A program made the position numbers and the translations under genes. Source: Flavisphingomonas formosensis (GTDB lineage Bacteria > Pseudomonadota > Alphaproteobacteria > Sphingomonadales > Sphingomonadaceae). Taken from it: a stretch of 64,000 nucleotides of DNA. The DNA is taken from assembly GCF_009755815.1 (NCBI RefSeq), contig NZ_WRPK01000001.1:930001-994000 (forward strand). Reading direction: 5' to 3'. Each line of letters begins with the position of its first letter. Positions within the stretch are counted from its first letter, which is position 1. Below the pieces are notes generated by a model. That model did not search any database. It was not told where the DNA came from and was given only the letters and a program-made list of their open reading frames with translations. Below are positions 35,890 to 45,282 of the stretch, piece after piece.

Positions 35890-37104
35890 TCATCCGGCGA
35901 TCGCAACGCTGTTGATCGTGAGGGAGGTGTCGCCGGATTCGACCGGCGGGCTGATCGTCAGGCTCAGCTGCTGATAGGCGCAGTCGTCGGTCGGTATGGT
36001 GAAATCGAAGTTGACCAGCGTCGCGCCCGGTGCAGGTGTCATGATCGGCATGCCGAGCCGCTGTTTGCGCGCGGGCAGGCACACCAGCTTCCATTGTAGC
36101 GTATCGAGCTGATCCTTCCGGCCCGAAACATTTATCGCCAGACGGTGGGCACCTGGCGCCAGGTGCATCGTCTGATACAGGAAATTCGCGATCAGATCAT
36201 AATTGCCGTCGAGGATTACCGTCCCCTTCGGGCCGAAATGCGGCATGCTCGCCTGATCTGTCTTGAAATTCCATTCGAACGGCATCTGATCGGCATTCGG
36301 GCCGGCGATCTGGCTGGCGAGCACCGCAGCGGCGGTGAAATGGGGGTCGTACGGCCAGCCCGTCGCGTGACCCTTGAGACTGGTCTGCCACACGCGATAA
36401 GCGCGATCATAGTCACGCGCGCGCATCAGCCCGTCGAGATAATACCACAGCTCGTGCCGGGACGGAGGGGTCGTCGTTTTCTGCAGCGCGTTGACGATGG
36501 CTTCCATGCCGGACGCCTCGGGGGCGGACAACGGCGTCGCGCCGATCTGGAACAGCGCCTGCCGCCAGTTGGGCTGGGTTTCGAGCGTGTCGAGGATCGC
36601 GTGCAGCCCGTCCGGATCGTTCGCTAGCTGGCGCAGGATCGCCAGCACCTGATCGGTGCCCTGATCACGCCGCATCAGCGCATCGGCCCGTTGCATCGCG
36701 GCCGGATAATTGGCCGCCTGGAGCGCGGCTATCATCAGCCAATATTGGGTCGGGGTATCGCGCCAGCCGAGCTGGCCGGCCAGCATCATGCCTGGCCCGA
36801 CGATGCCGTCGTTGGGATTGCGACCGGCATGGGCAAGGGCAAGGGTCCGCAGCGCCTTGACGTTCAACAGCGTGCGGTCGAGCGAGCGGGCGGCGTAGAA
36901 ATTGGCCGCATCATATTGCTGCGCCTTCAGCGCGTCCTCGGCGGCCCCCGCATTGGCCGCAGCGCCCCAGGGCATGAAGCCCACCGCGGCTTCGGGATCG
37001 TCGTCGCTGAGCTTCTGGAAACCGAGGTTGACGCTGACGGCCAGGGCGGCGAGCGCGATGCCCACAACGCCCAGGCCGATCCGTGGAATGAGGCCGGATG
37101 CCAT
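35890..37104 (-). CDS. TPR-like membrane protein of the polysaccharide operon
   Basis: A 404-residue protein with an N-terminal membrane anchor (IGLGVVGIALAALAVSVNLGF) and a helical-repeat region (EDALKAQQYDAANFYAARSLDRTLLNVKALRTLALAHAG, WLMIAALQAANYPAAMQRADALMRR). The C-terminal third is beta-rich (GTVILDGNYDLIANFLYQ, ATLVNFDFTIPTDDCAYQQLSLTI) and resembles a carbohydrate-binding or jelly-roll fold. No named family was recognised. It lies 36 bp behind wzc on the same strand, so a periplasmic role in export or control of the polymer is likely, but this is inference. Confidence 0.75.
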   Translation of the reverse strand: MASGLIPRIGLGVVGIALAALAVSVNLGFQKLSDDDPEAAVGFMPWGAAANAGAAEDALKAQQYDAANFYAARSLDRTLLNVKALRTLALAHAGRNPNDGIVGPGMMLAGQLGWRDTPTQYWLMIAALQAANYPAAMQRADALMRRDQGTDQVLAILRQLANDPDGLHAILDTLETQPNWRQALFQIGATPLSAPEASGMEAIVNALQKTTTPPSRHELWYYLDGLMRARDYDRAYRVWQTSLKGHATGWPYDPHFTAAAVLASQIAGPNADQMPFEWNFKTDQASMPHFGPKGTVILDGNYDLIANFLYQTMHLAPGAHRLAINVSGRKDQLDTLQWKLVCLPARKQRLGMPIMTPAPGATLVNFDFTIPTDDCAYQQLSLTISPPVESGDTSLTINSVAIAG

Positions 37105-37140
37105 GGGTCTGCCGCCCTGCCGCCTGTCTGGACTGCCGCC

Positions 37141-39396
37141 TCAGCTCGCCTTGCTCGGCTGATTTCCGTAGCTGTAGCTGTAGCTGTAGCCATAACCGTA
37201 GCCATAGCCGTAGCCGCTCGCCTCGGCATCGAACTTGGTCAGCAGGATACCCAGCAGTGGCGCATGGCTCGCGGCCAGGCGGCGCAGCGCGATCTTGGTG
37301 GCACCGCGATGGCCGACGTTGGAGTCGATCACGAACACCACGCCTTCTGCCATCGACGAGATCTGCAGCGAGTCCGCGAAACCCATGACCGGCGGGGAGT
37401 CGACGATCAGGATGTCGTAATGCTCGAGCGCGCTCTGGAAGAAGCGCTGCAGTGCGTAGTTCGTAAGCAGATCCGTCGGGTTCGGCGGCAGCGGGCCGGA
37501 CGACAGGAAGTCCATGTTCGAATTGTCGGACTTCTGGACGACCGTCTCAAGCGGGTTCTGGTTGGTCAGCACGCTGACGAAGCCGCCATTGTTCTTGAAC
37601 GGAAGCTGGCGGTGCAGCGAGGGCAGGCGAAGGTCGGCGTCGACCAGCAGCACTTTCTTGCCGATGCGCGCGAGATTCTGCGCAGTGGCGATCGCGGAGG
37701 TGGATTTACCTTCCGAAGGCCGGCTGGAGGTGAAGGTGAGCACCCGCGGCAAGCCCTCCGGCGTGGAGAATTCGAGCGCGGTTCGCAGCGAATAATAAGC
37801 TTCCGAGAGGCCCGAGCGCGGATCGTTGATCTCGTCGATCGCCGACTGGCCGCCCTTGAGCACCGGGATGGTGCCGAGCACCGGCACCCCCAGCTTGCGG
37901 CGGACGTCCTCCGGCGTGCGGATCGCATCGTCCAGCATCTCGCGGCCGATCACGAACAGACCCGCCAGGGCGACACCGACGAGCAGCGCCACCGCGATGT
38001 TGACCAGCGGCTTCGGCTGGATGGGCGATTTCGGCACGTCCGCACGGTCGATGACCGAGAGATTGTTGCTCTCGATGCCGGCAACCGCGCTCAGTTCCTT
38101 GAAGCGCTGCAGCAGGCCGTCATACAGGGTGCGGTTGGTATCCACCTCGCGCCGCAGGATGTTGAGCTGGATTTCCTTGCCCTGCTCCTTCAGCGCATCG
38201 CCGCGTGCGTTGGAGACCGAGTCCACGAAGGAGTTTTCCTGCTTCAGCGCGACCTGATACGTCTGGTAGAAGCCGTTCTTGATGTCGGTGGCCATGCGCG
38301 TCATCTGCGCGTCGATCTCGGCGATCTGCGCGTTGAGCTGCACGATGGTCGGATGGTCGGACTTGTAGCGCTGCTTCTGCTCCTGGAGCTGGGCGCGCAG
38401 GTCGGCCTTCTTCTGCAGCATGGACTGGATGGCGGCGTTGGACATGACGTCCGGAATGTCCATCAGCGGCATCTTCTGGATCGCCTGCCAGCGCTGTTCC
38501 GCCTTGATGCGCTCGGTGCGCGCATCGCCATAGGCCGAGTTGAGCTGCATCAGCGTGTTGGTCGTCAGCGAGCCGCTGGCGGTCGTGTCCGTGCCGTTCG
38601 TGGCGCTGCCGCCGCCGGCGCTCATGATCAGGCCGTTGTCGCGCGCATAGTTGATCGCGTTGCGCTCGGAATCCTCAAGGCGCTGGCGGGTGGTCACCAG
38701 CTGCTGCGCTAGAAAGGAGCGGGCATAGGCCGAGCTGTCGAACTTACGCTCGAGATTGTTGGCGATATAGGCGTCGGCATAGCCGTTCGCGATCGTGGCC
38801 GACAGCTTCGGATCCGGGGAGTCGAAGCTGAGCGTCGCGGCGCGGCTGTTGCCGGGCAGATCGACCGACATGTGCGCGCGCAGCTGACCGACTACCGCAT
38901 CGCGCAGCGTCTGCTGGCCCTGCGGCGACTTCGGATCGGCGCTGATGCCGGATCCGCCCATCTGCACCAGGAAGCTGTTGTTGAAGAGCTTCAGCCGCTC
39001 GGCCACCCGCTCGGAGAGCGAGCGGCTGTTGAGGATGGCAAGTTGGGTCTGCAGAAAGCGGGAGGAATCGGCGATGGGGGTCGCACTCTCGATCGACTGG
39101 GTGTCGACGATGTTGGCCGATTGCTGTTCGATCTGGACGACCGAGGAGCCGCGGTAGATGCGCGTCGAAAGCAGCGTCTTAACGATGCCGAGCAGCAGAC
39201 ACACCGCAATGATGGCAGCGATTGGCACCGCATTGCGGCGCAGCGTGCCGAGGATCAGCGGAACGTTGATGCTGAAGCCGCCCTCGTCGGCATCGCCATC
39301 ACCCCCCGCATCGACATAGCCGGACCTGCCGGCATAGCTCCGCGTCCCGTTCCAGGGGCGGTCTTCACCCGTCGCGTTCACACTCGTGTCGGTCAT
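37141..39396 (-). CDS. Polysaccharide co-polymerase / tyrosine autokinase (Wzc/GumC-ExoP type)
   Basis: A 751-residue inner-membrane protein that controls chain length and export through cycles of tyrosine phosphorylation. It has a Wzz domain with a first transmembrane helix (about 57-75), a long periplasmic coiled-coil region, a second helix (about 465-483) and a cytoplasmic BY-kinase domain. In the kinase, Walker A is SSRPSEGKST (557-566), Walker A' VLLVDADLR (582-590) and Walker B ILIVDSPP (662-669). The C-terminal tyrosine cluster consists of eight Tyr alternating with Gly or Ser (729-743). It is co-directional with the Wza-like gene and the TPR-like gene. Confidence 0.95.
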   Translation of the reverse strand: MTDTSVNATGEDRPWNGTRSYAGRSGYVDAGGDGDADEGGFSINVPLILGTLRRNAVPIAAIIAVCLLLGIVKTLLSTRIYRGSSVVQIEQQSANIVDTQSIESATPIADSSRFLQTQLAILNSRSLSERVAERLKLFNNSFLVQMGGSGISADPKSPQGQQTLRDAVVGQLRAHMSVDLPGNSRAATLSFDSPDPKLSATIANGYADAYIANNLERKFDSSAYARSFLAQQLVTTRQRLEDSERNAINYARDNGLIMSAGGGSATNGTDTTASGSLTTNTLMQLNSAYGDARTERIKAEQRWQAIQKMPLMDIPDVMSNAAIQSMLQKKADLRAQLQEQKQRYKSDHPTIVQLNAQIAEIDAQMTRMATDIKNGFYQTYQVALKQENSFVDSVSNARGDALKEQGKEIQLNILRREVDTNRTLYDGLLQRFKELSAVAGIESNNLSVIDRADVPKSPIQPKPLVNIAVALLVGVALAGLFVIGREMLDDAIRTPEDVRRKLGVPVLGTIPVLKGGQSAIDEINDPRSGLSEAYYSLRTALEFSTPEGLPRVLTFTSSRPSEGKSTSAIATAQNLARIGKKVLLVDADLRLPSLHRQLPFKNNGGFVSVLTNQNPLETVVQKSDNSNMDFLSSGPLPPNPTDLLTNYALQRFFQSALEHYDILIVDSPPVMGFADSLQISSMAEGVVFVIDSNVGHRGATKIALRRLAASHAPLLGILLTKFDAEASGYGYGYGYGYSYSYSYGNQPSKAS

Positions 39397-39433
39397 ATAC
39401 CCACCTGACTGAATACCGATTGCATCGCCGCCA

Positions 39434-40108
39434 TCAGAACCGCGTGAAGACGCCGATGATCGGCGCCGCCTGCAGGAAGTCGCGCCATGCCGACTTGATG
39501 TTCGAATAGCCTAGAACCACCGTGTCGTCGGACATGATCAGCGGATCGGGCGCCTCGCCGCGGCGGATCGCCGCCACGTCGAACAGTGCGCCCATGCGCT
39601 GGCCCTCGACTTCGCGGAAGATCACCACCTGACTCAGCTTCGCAGTCCGCGTCGGACCGGCTGCGAGGGCGATCGCCTCAAGCAGCGTCGTCTGGCCGCT
39701 GCGAATGTCGTAGACACCAGGATTGGTGACCGAGCCTTCGACGATGACCTTCGGCGCCGACGGCGTGACGACGTTCACCGTCACATTGGGCGAAACGAGA
39801 TAGCGGCTGGCCAGGCGGCGCGTGATGTCCTGCGCAAGCTCGGGGCCGGTCTTGTTCAGTGCGGACACCTGGCCGATCAGCGGCATGGCGACATAGCCGC
39901 CGCTGTCCACGCGAAGATTGTTCGTCGACAGGTCCGGTTCCTGGAAGACGTTCACGGACAAGGTGTCGCCGCGGGTGATGCGATATTCTTCCTTGCCCGG
40001 AGGCGCCGGTATGGCCGACTTGAAAGTGGCCTCGCCATGCGGAAGCTTAATCGGGGCCTGGCAAGCCGAAAGGACAACGAAACCGAGGGCCGCGAGCTTT
40101 CTAGTCAT
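39434..40108 (-). CDS. Polysaccharide export lipoprotein (Wza/GumB-like)
   Basis: A 224-residue outer-membrane polysaccharide export protein. Lipobox LSAC puts the acylated Cys at residue 16. The PES domain follows (YRITRGDTLSVNVFQEPDLSTNNLRVDSGGYVAMPLIG), then an SLBB domain (VIVEGSVTNPGVYDI). It is much shorter than E. coli Wza and closer to GumB/GelD-type exporters. The start was set at ATG 40108 behind GAGGAC; the frame extends further upstream without family similarity. It works with the Wzc-like kinase encoded just downstream. Confidence 0.93.
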   Translation of the reverse strand: MTRKLAALGFVVLSACQAPIKLPHGEATFKSAIPAPPGKEEYRITRGDTLSVNVFQEPDLSTNNLRVDSGGYVAMPLIGQVSALNKTGPELAQDITRRLASRYLVSPNVTVNVVTPSAPKVIVEGSVTNPGVYDIRSGQTTLLEAIALAAGPTRTAKLSQVVIFREVEGQRMGALFDVAAIRRGEAPDPLIMSDDTVVLGYSNIKSAWRDFLQAAPIIGVFTRF

Positions 40109-40247
40109 TACGTCCTCATTCCAGATGCGATGTTCGGGTAAAACCCCCCGCCGCCGCACTTCGCACTAGCAGCATGAGGTCATAGCATGATTGTCGCGCT
40201 GCGCAATCGGCTTGTCCGGCCGTTATGATTACCGCAACTTGGCGACT

Positions 40248-41801
40248 TTATGAGGGATTTGTTGCCTCAGATTCATATTGTCCCCCAGCATCATTCGGTT
40301 GCGGTTCGCTATCTTTTGCGTCCCGCGCAGCGATCACCACCTGTGCGCACAAAAAGGCGAAGACGGTCTCGAGCGCAAGTGTGCGCAAGGGATAGTCGAC
40401 GATAGAGTGCAGCATCAGCAGCAGAATGCCGTAAATCCCCATTATCGCAAGTGTCCGGCGTATCGGATCAAGCCCCGATGCGCGCATCCGTGCTGCAGCG
40501 TAGATGAGATATGCGACGAACATCAGGATCACGATCGGGCCGACAATTCCTGTTTCGACCAAGATCTGCAAGTAATCATTATGTGCGTCGTTCACATAGG
40601 CGGTGCTGACGATCGAGAGCTGCTCCACCGTCTTGAATGCGGGATCGAACGCGCCCATGCCGGCGCCCAGCGGGAAGAAGGCCTTCACCGCATAAACGAC
40701 GTCCGGCCAGAATTCATAGCGCGCGTCGTGGGACGACTGATAGCGATCCAGCAGCGTCTGCACGCCCTGGGTGAAGAACAGCAAGGTAACGAAGGCGACG
40801 ATCGCCAGCACGACGAGCAAGGTGGGCAGCGGCCGCGCCCGCGTGCGCAACTTGGTGTACCAGGAGACGGTGAGGCCGATGGCAAGAACGAGCAGCGCCG
40901 AGGCGGTGCGCGAGGCCGTCGCCAGCGTGCCGACCGCGCAGATGGCGAGCGTGCACCATAGGGCGATACGCACGAATGCGGCTCGGTCCGGCCCGCGATC
41001 CCGGCGCGTGCGCCGGCGCGACGAAGAGGCGCGGGAGCCATGTTCCTCGGCCTGGAGCTGGTCCGCGGCCGCGGCCTTTGCGGCGGTGCTCTTGTTGAAG
41101 CCCGAAGAGATCGCCGCCGTCGCCAGGAACGCCATCACCAGAAAGGTGCCTTGATGGTTTCGGTTCGCGAAGAAGCCGGTCGCTAGGCCCTGATGGGACG
41201 TAAGGTAGAGATAGGCGGTGCCGTTCGGACCCATGGCGAGCTGCACCGCGCCGAGCGCGATGCTGACCAGCGCTATGCCGATCGTCAGCAGCATCAGGAT
41301 ATGCGTCTCGCGCACGTCCAGGCGCAGCGCGGCAACGAACATGGCGATGCCCGGCAGCAGCGACAGCGCGCTACGCAGCGTCATGTCGGGATCCAGCGAG
41401 AGTGGCCGGAAGCCGCCGGCGTCGCCGAGCAGCTTGGCGATCTGAGCGGTCACGCCGCGGCCCGGCAGGCCCGTCCACAGCGCGGGCGGCAGCGGCACGA
41501 GTTGGATCAGCGGCACCAGCAGGATCAGGCCGAGCACCGCGAAGGCGAGCAGCACCGGCCGGGTCACGCGGCTCCAGCGCATCCGCGAGAGCTCGATCAT
41601 CAGCACGGCGATCGCTACCAGCTCGACGAGCAGCTCGGTCGCGGGCGATTCCGCGCCACCGCCGCCGAAAATCAGGGCGACCACCAGCAGGACGGCGGAC
41701 GGGACGAGAGACCAATAGTCGATCGAATCGCGGCGCGGCGGCGCGCGATGACGGCGGCTGTCCTGCCCGTGCGAAGCGAACGCGGTACGCAACCTCAGCA
41801 T
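40248..41801 (-). CDS. O-antigen ligase / Wzy-like polymerase
   Basis: A 517-residue protein with about 11-12 hydrophobic helices and the Wzy_C/WaaL region: the conserved periplasmic loop AFFPLGAGMGAFDPAF and VNDAHNDYLQILVETGIVG. A cytoplasmic loop is highly basic (SSRRRTRRDRGPDR). Such proteins either polymerise repeat units or ligate glycans to a carrier; sequence alone does not separate the two. It is the first gene of the leftward wza-wzc transcript, with a 139-bp gap before the Wza-like gene. Confidence 0.88.
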   Translation of the reverse strand: MLRLRTAFASHGQDSRRHRAPPRRDSIDYWSLVPSAVLLVVALIFGGGGAESPATELLVELVAIAVLMIELSRMRWSRVTRPVLLAFAVLGLILLVPLIQLVPLPPALWTGLPGRGVTAQIAKLLGDAGGFRPLSLDPDMTLRSALSLLPGIAMFVAALRLDVRETHILMLLTIGIALVSIALGAVQLAMGPNGTAYLYLTSHQGLATGFFANRNHQGTFLVMAFLATAAISSGFNKSTAAKAAAADQLQAEEHGSRASSSRRRTRRDRGPDRAAFVRIALWCTLAICAVGTLATASRTASALLVLAIGLTVSWYTKLRTRARPLPTLLVVLAIVAFVTLLFFTQGVQTLLDRYQSSHDARYEFWPDVVYAVKAFFPLGAGMGAFDPAFKTVEQLSIVSTAYVNDAHNDYLQILVETGIVGPIVILMFVAYLIYAAARMRASGLDPIRRTLAIMGIYGILLLMLHSIVDYPLRTLALETVFAFLCAQVVIAARDAKDSEPQPNDAGGQYESEATNPS

Positions 41802-41926
41802 ATGCGATGCCTAATCAAGAATGCGCGTGCTGGCGAGGCACTTTGCGATGGCCAGCCGTCCGCCGCGCGCATAAGGGATCTGTCGATCCCGGCCGTTCGG
41901 CCGCTTGAGGGGGGTGCGACGATATC

Positions 41927-42556
41927 ATGGGACTGGCGCGATCGCTGCTGGACAAGGGCCGGCTGTTCTTCCTGCTGCGCAAGCAGAATGACAGCGCTGC
42001 GCTGCGCGCGCATTTCGCCGCGCGGCACGGGATCGAGGTAGGCCTCTATTCCTACGGCTGCTTCGATCGCTGGCGCATGCCCGGGCCGCTCAAGATCGGC
42101 CGTTATTGCTCCTTCGCCAAGACGGTGCGCGTCGTCGATGCGAACCATCCGGTCGAGGCGCTGACCACGCATCCTGCCCTTTACGAGAAGCAGTTCGGCG
42201 TGGTCGACAGGGATCTGATCCACGCCGCTCCCCTGATCGTCGAGGACGATGTCTGGGTGGGTCACAATGTCGTGATCCTGCCGGGCTGCAAGTTCATCGG
42301 CCGCGGCGCGATCATCGGCGCCGGATCGATCGTCACGCGCGACATTCAGCGTTACGAGATCGTGGCCGGCGTGCCGGCCCGCCACCTGCGGCAGCGCTTT
42401 TCGGAGGAACTTGCCGCTGCGGTCGAGGCCACGCGCTGGTGGGAGATGGACATGGCACAGCTGCGCGAGCTCGTCGCTACGCATCGCGACACCGTCTATG
42501 CGCCGACGGCCGAGACGCTGGCGGCTGCCTTCGCGGATCGGCGGCCGTCCCGCTGA
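41927..42556 (+). CDS. Hexapeptide-repeat O-acetyltransferase
   Basis: A 209-residue left-handed beta-helix acetyltransferase of the CatB/WcaF type. It shows the opening IGRYCSFAKTVRVVDANHPVEALTTHP, catalytic-type His in DANH, then WVGHNVVILPGCKFIGRGAIIGAGSIVTRDIQRYEIVAGVPARHLRQRF, the hexapeptide repeats that bind acetyl-CoA. Likely to acetylate a sugar of the exopolysaccharide made by this locus. It is divergent from the ligase gene and convergent with the lyase gene. Confidence 0.88.
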   Translation: MGLARSLLDKGRLFFLLRKQNDSAALRAHFAARHGIEVGLYSYGCFDRWRMPGPLKIGRYCSFAKTVRVVDANHPVEALTTHPALYEKQFGVVDRDLIHAAPLIVEDDVWVGHNVVILPGCKFIGRGAIIGAGSIVTRDIQRYEIVAGVPARHLRQRFSEELAAAVEATRWWEMDMAQLRELVATHRDTVYAPTAETLAAAFADRRPSR

Positions 42557-42573
42557 TCGAGGCGGGCGCACGC

Positions 42574-43455
42574 TCAGCCCTGATCTCCTGCCGGCAAGGT
42601 TAGGCCGTAGGGATTGGCGCCGAACCGGGTCTCGATCGTGTCGAAATACAGCACGCGTTCGCTGATTCCGGGATCTGCGCCATGATAGCCCCAGTGGGGG
42701 ACGTAGACGCCGGCCTTGAGATAGGGGCCGATCAGGTCGCGATGCGCATTGGGGCCGCGGTCGTTGACCACCAGCGTATCGCCCAGCCAGCCGAGCACGC
42801 TGCCCTTGCCGCTCACCGACCAGTGGACGCGGAAGGTCCAGCGCTGCCAATGCCCCTTCACCACCGGGACAGTGCCGATCTGGCTGATGCCTTCGGTGTT
42901 GCCGAACGCCGATCTGGTGGTGATGATGCGGGTATCCCAGCTCTTCTTGATCACCCAATGATCGTTGGTGATGTTGAGCTCCAGCGGCGGATATTTACCC
43001 GGTTCGAGCAGGAAGAAGTCCTTGGAACCGTGCCACTGCATCGCGATCACCGGCGTCGAGGCGTTTTTCCAGTCGGCCGGCACGAAGATGTTCGACCGAT
43101 ACCAGACCGTCCAGCCCACCGGTGTCGGCCGCATGCGCAGTTCGCTGCGGAAATTGCCCTTCACCTTGCTGTCGGTCGGCCTCACGCGGAAGCCGCGTGC
43201 GGTTCCCGCGTCACCATCCAGCCCCTTCACGGTGAAGGTCGAACCCTCGCAGCACGCCTGAATGGCATAGTCGGCATGGCCGCGGAAAAGCGCGCTTTCG
43301 GATCGTACGAACTGTTCGTCCGGCTCGAACGTGAGCGTCACGGGCGTGCCGTAGCGCATCGAAAGAACCTTGTTGGCGATCAGGTGTGCGCCCAGCGCGG
43401 CGACTCCCAAGGCAAGCGCAAGCCAACCAAAAACCCGCCTGAGCATCACTCGCAT
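42574..43455 (-). CDS. Polysaccharide lyase (heparin-lyase-I-like fold)
   Basis: A 293-residue protein with an N-terminal membrane anchor or signal (VFGWLALALGVAALGAHLIANKVL) and a beta-jelly-roll domain. Blocks such as GNFRSELRMR, VGWTVWYRSNIFVP, IAMQWHG, PPLELNI, GHWQRWTFRVHWS and YLKAGVYVPHWGY follow the polysaccharide lyase family known from heparin lyase I and PL20-type alginate or glucuronan lyases. It probably trims the polymer during secretion or release. The start was set at ATG 43455 behind GGGGAC; the open frame extends about 190 bp further without similarity. Confidence 0.82.
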   Translation of the reverse strand: MRVMLRRVFGWLALALGVAALGAHLIANKVLSMRYGTPVTLTFEPDEQFVRSESALFRGHADYAIQACCEGSTFTVKGLDGDAGTARGFRVRPTDSKVKGNFRSELRMRPTPVGWTVWYRSNIFVPADWKNASTPVIAMQWHGSKDFFLLEPGKYPPLELNITNDHWVIKKSWDTRIITTRSAFGNTEGISQIGTVPVVKGHWQRWTFRVHWSVSGKGSVLGWLGDTLVVNDRGPNAHRDLIGPYLKAGVYVPHWGYHGADPGISERVLYFDTIETRFGANPYGLTLPAGDQG

Positions 43456-43685
43456 GAATGTCCCCGCCACCGATTCTGTCGCGACCATATGCTTCGCCGC
43501 GCAGCATTTCGCATGAACTATTTTTGCATTGCAAGAAAAGGCGTGGCTGGTAAACCGCAGGTGGGTGGATCGCAGCCCGAACGGCTGTGACAGCGGCGAC
43601 ATAGGGGGTTCGAGCGCGAATAATGCCGGACATGTGCGCTTTATCACACAGCCTATCCCGTCGAATCGCCTAATTCGGGGCTGAC

Positions 43686-45272
43686 ATGCTCTTTTTCACG
43701 TGGCCGTTTGCAGCATTTTTCGCGATATTCTATCCGATCTATCTGCTCAGCCGGCGAACCGTTCTCTCGCGGAATCTCGTATTCATCATCGCGAGCTACT
43801 TCTTTTATGGTTGGTGGAACGTTCATTTCCTGGCGTTGCTGGCGTTTACCACGGGCCTCGACTATCTGACCGCGCTCGGCGCGGCGGGGCGACGGCTCGA
43901 TAGCCAGCAACTGGCAAAAAGCTGCGGTTTCCTGCTGCTCATATCGGGAATCGGCTTCGCGCTGAACGGCCTGCGCCAGGCGGAATTGCTGCTGCTGCCT
44001 CCCTTTGCTGCATGCGCACTCTTCGCACTTGCAACATGGATTCTGAACCGCATCGAAGATCGCCAGCGTCGCGCCAAGACGTGGCTGCTGCTCTCGATCG
44101 TGGTGAACCTCGCGGTGCTTGCCTTCTTCAAATATGTGAACTTTTTCGGCGAATCGCTGGACGAGGCTTTTTCCGCGCTGGGCGTGCATCTCGGCTTCGT
44201 CGCGCTGAACATCGTGCTCCCGCTCGGCATCTCCTTCCACACCTTCCAGTCGATCGGCCGGACGGTGGACACCTATCGCGGCAAGCTGGAGCCATCGACC
44301 GGCTTCATCGAATTCGCGGCCTTCCTCTCCTATTTCCCGCAGATCCTGGCCGGTCCGATCGAACGGGCGGGGCACATGCTGCCGCAGTTCCGCACCATTC
44401 CGCCGATCACCTGGGCGCTGATCCGCTCGGGCGCGATGCTCTTCCTGTGGGGCCTCGCCAAGAAGATCGTGGTGGCGGACAATCTCGCCGCGATGGCGAA
44501 TCCCATCTTCGCCCATCCGGAACGGTTCAGCTCGGGTGAGCTCACCGTCGCTCTGCTGGCCTTCACCTTCCAGATCTATTGCGATTTTTCCGGCTATACC
44601 GACATGGCCCGAGGCCTCGCCAAGATCATGGGCTTCGATCTCCGGCTGAACTTCAACCTGCCCTATTTCGCGCGCACACCCTCGGAATTCTGGCGGCGCT
44701 GGCACATCAGTCTGTCCGAATGGCTGCGCGACTATCTGTACATCAGCCTCGGCGGCAATCGCGGCACGCAGTTCATGATGTACCGCAACCTGATGCTGAC
44801 CATGTTGCTCGGCGGGCTGTGGCACGGCGCAGCCTGGACGTTCGTGATGTGGGGATTCCTGCACGGCGCGGTCCAGGTGATCTATCGGATGCTCAACATC
44901 GACGACCGGCTGAAGCGTGTGGACGACGGCAGCGCCAAGGGTGTGATCGCCAATCTCGCCGCCTGGGCGGTATTCATGCCTATCGTCTGCGTCACCTGGG
45001 CCTATTTCCGGGCGGAGACCATGGCGCAGGCGAACATGATGCTTGCCCGCATCGCGCGGTTCGACGGGATGACGTCGGGTGCCTGGTCCACTTTGGCCTT
45101 CTACGTCGTGCCGCTGTTCCTGATCGAATGCGGGCTGCGGTTCGCGCCGCTGCGTATCCGCTACGAACGCTCGCCTTTCCTGCTGCGCTATACGGCGGTG
45201 ATCGGGCTGCTTTACTCCGTGATGGTGCTGACCTCCTCGCAGGGGCAGGCCTTCATCTATTTCGATTTCTAG
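43686..45272 (+). CDS. MBOAT O-acyltransferase (AlgI-like)
   Basis: A 528-residue integral membrane acyltransferase. The MBOAT pattern is complete: LGISFHTFQSIGRTVDTYRG, FLSYFPQILAGPIERA, LNFNLPYFARTPSEFWRRWHISLSEWLRDYLYISLGGNRG and the catalytic His region GGLWHGAAWTFVMWGFLHG. AlgI-type proteins pass acetyl groups across the membrane to a periplasmic SGNH partner that modifies the polymer. The next gene encodes such a partner 10 bp downstream, so the pair forms an O-acylation unit for the exopolysaccharide. Confidence 0.94.
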   Translation: MLFFTWPFAAFFAIFYPIYLLSRRTVLSRNLVFIIASYFFYGWWNVHFLALLAFTTGLDYLTALGAAGRRLDSQQLAKSCGFLLLISGIGFALNGLRQAELLLLPPFAACALFALATWILNRIEDRQRRAKTWLLLSIVVNLAVLAFFKYVNFFGESLDEAFSALGVHLGFVALNIVLPLGISFHTFQSIGRTVDTYRGKLEPSTGFIEFAAFLSYFPQILAGPIERAGHMLPQFRTIPPITWALIRSGAMLFLWGLAKKIVVADNLAAMANPIFAHPERFSSGELTVALLAFTFQIYCDFSGYTDMARGLAKIMGFDLRLNFNLPYFARTPSEFWRRWHISLSEWLRDYLYISLGGNRGTQFMMYRNLMLTMLLGGLWHGAAWTFVMWGFLHGAVQVIYRMLNIDDRLKRVDDGSAKGVIANLAAWAVFMPIVCVTWAYFRAETMAQANMMLARIARFDGMTSGAWSTLAFYVVPLFLIECGLRFAPLRIRYERSPFLLRYTAVIGLLYSVMVLTSSQGQAFIYFDF

Positions 45273-45282
45273 GGATGGGCTG

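Noticed and set aside
36691-38712. A 673-codon open frame antisense to the wzc-like gene
   Set aside because: It is opposite a complete Wzz/BY-kinase protein with Walker motifs; its text is composition-driven.
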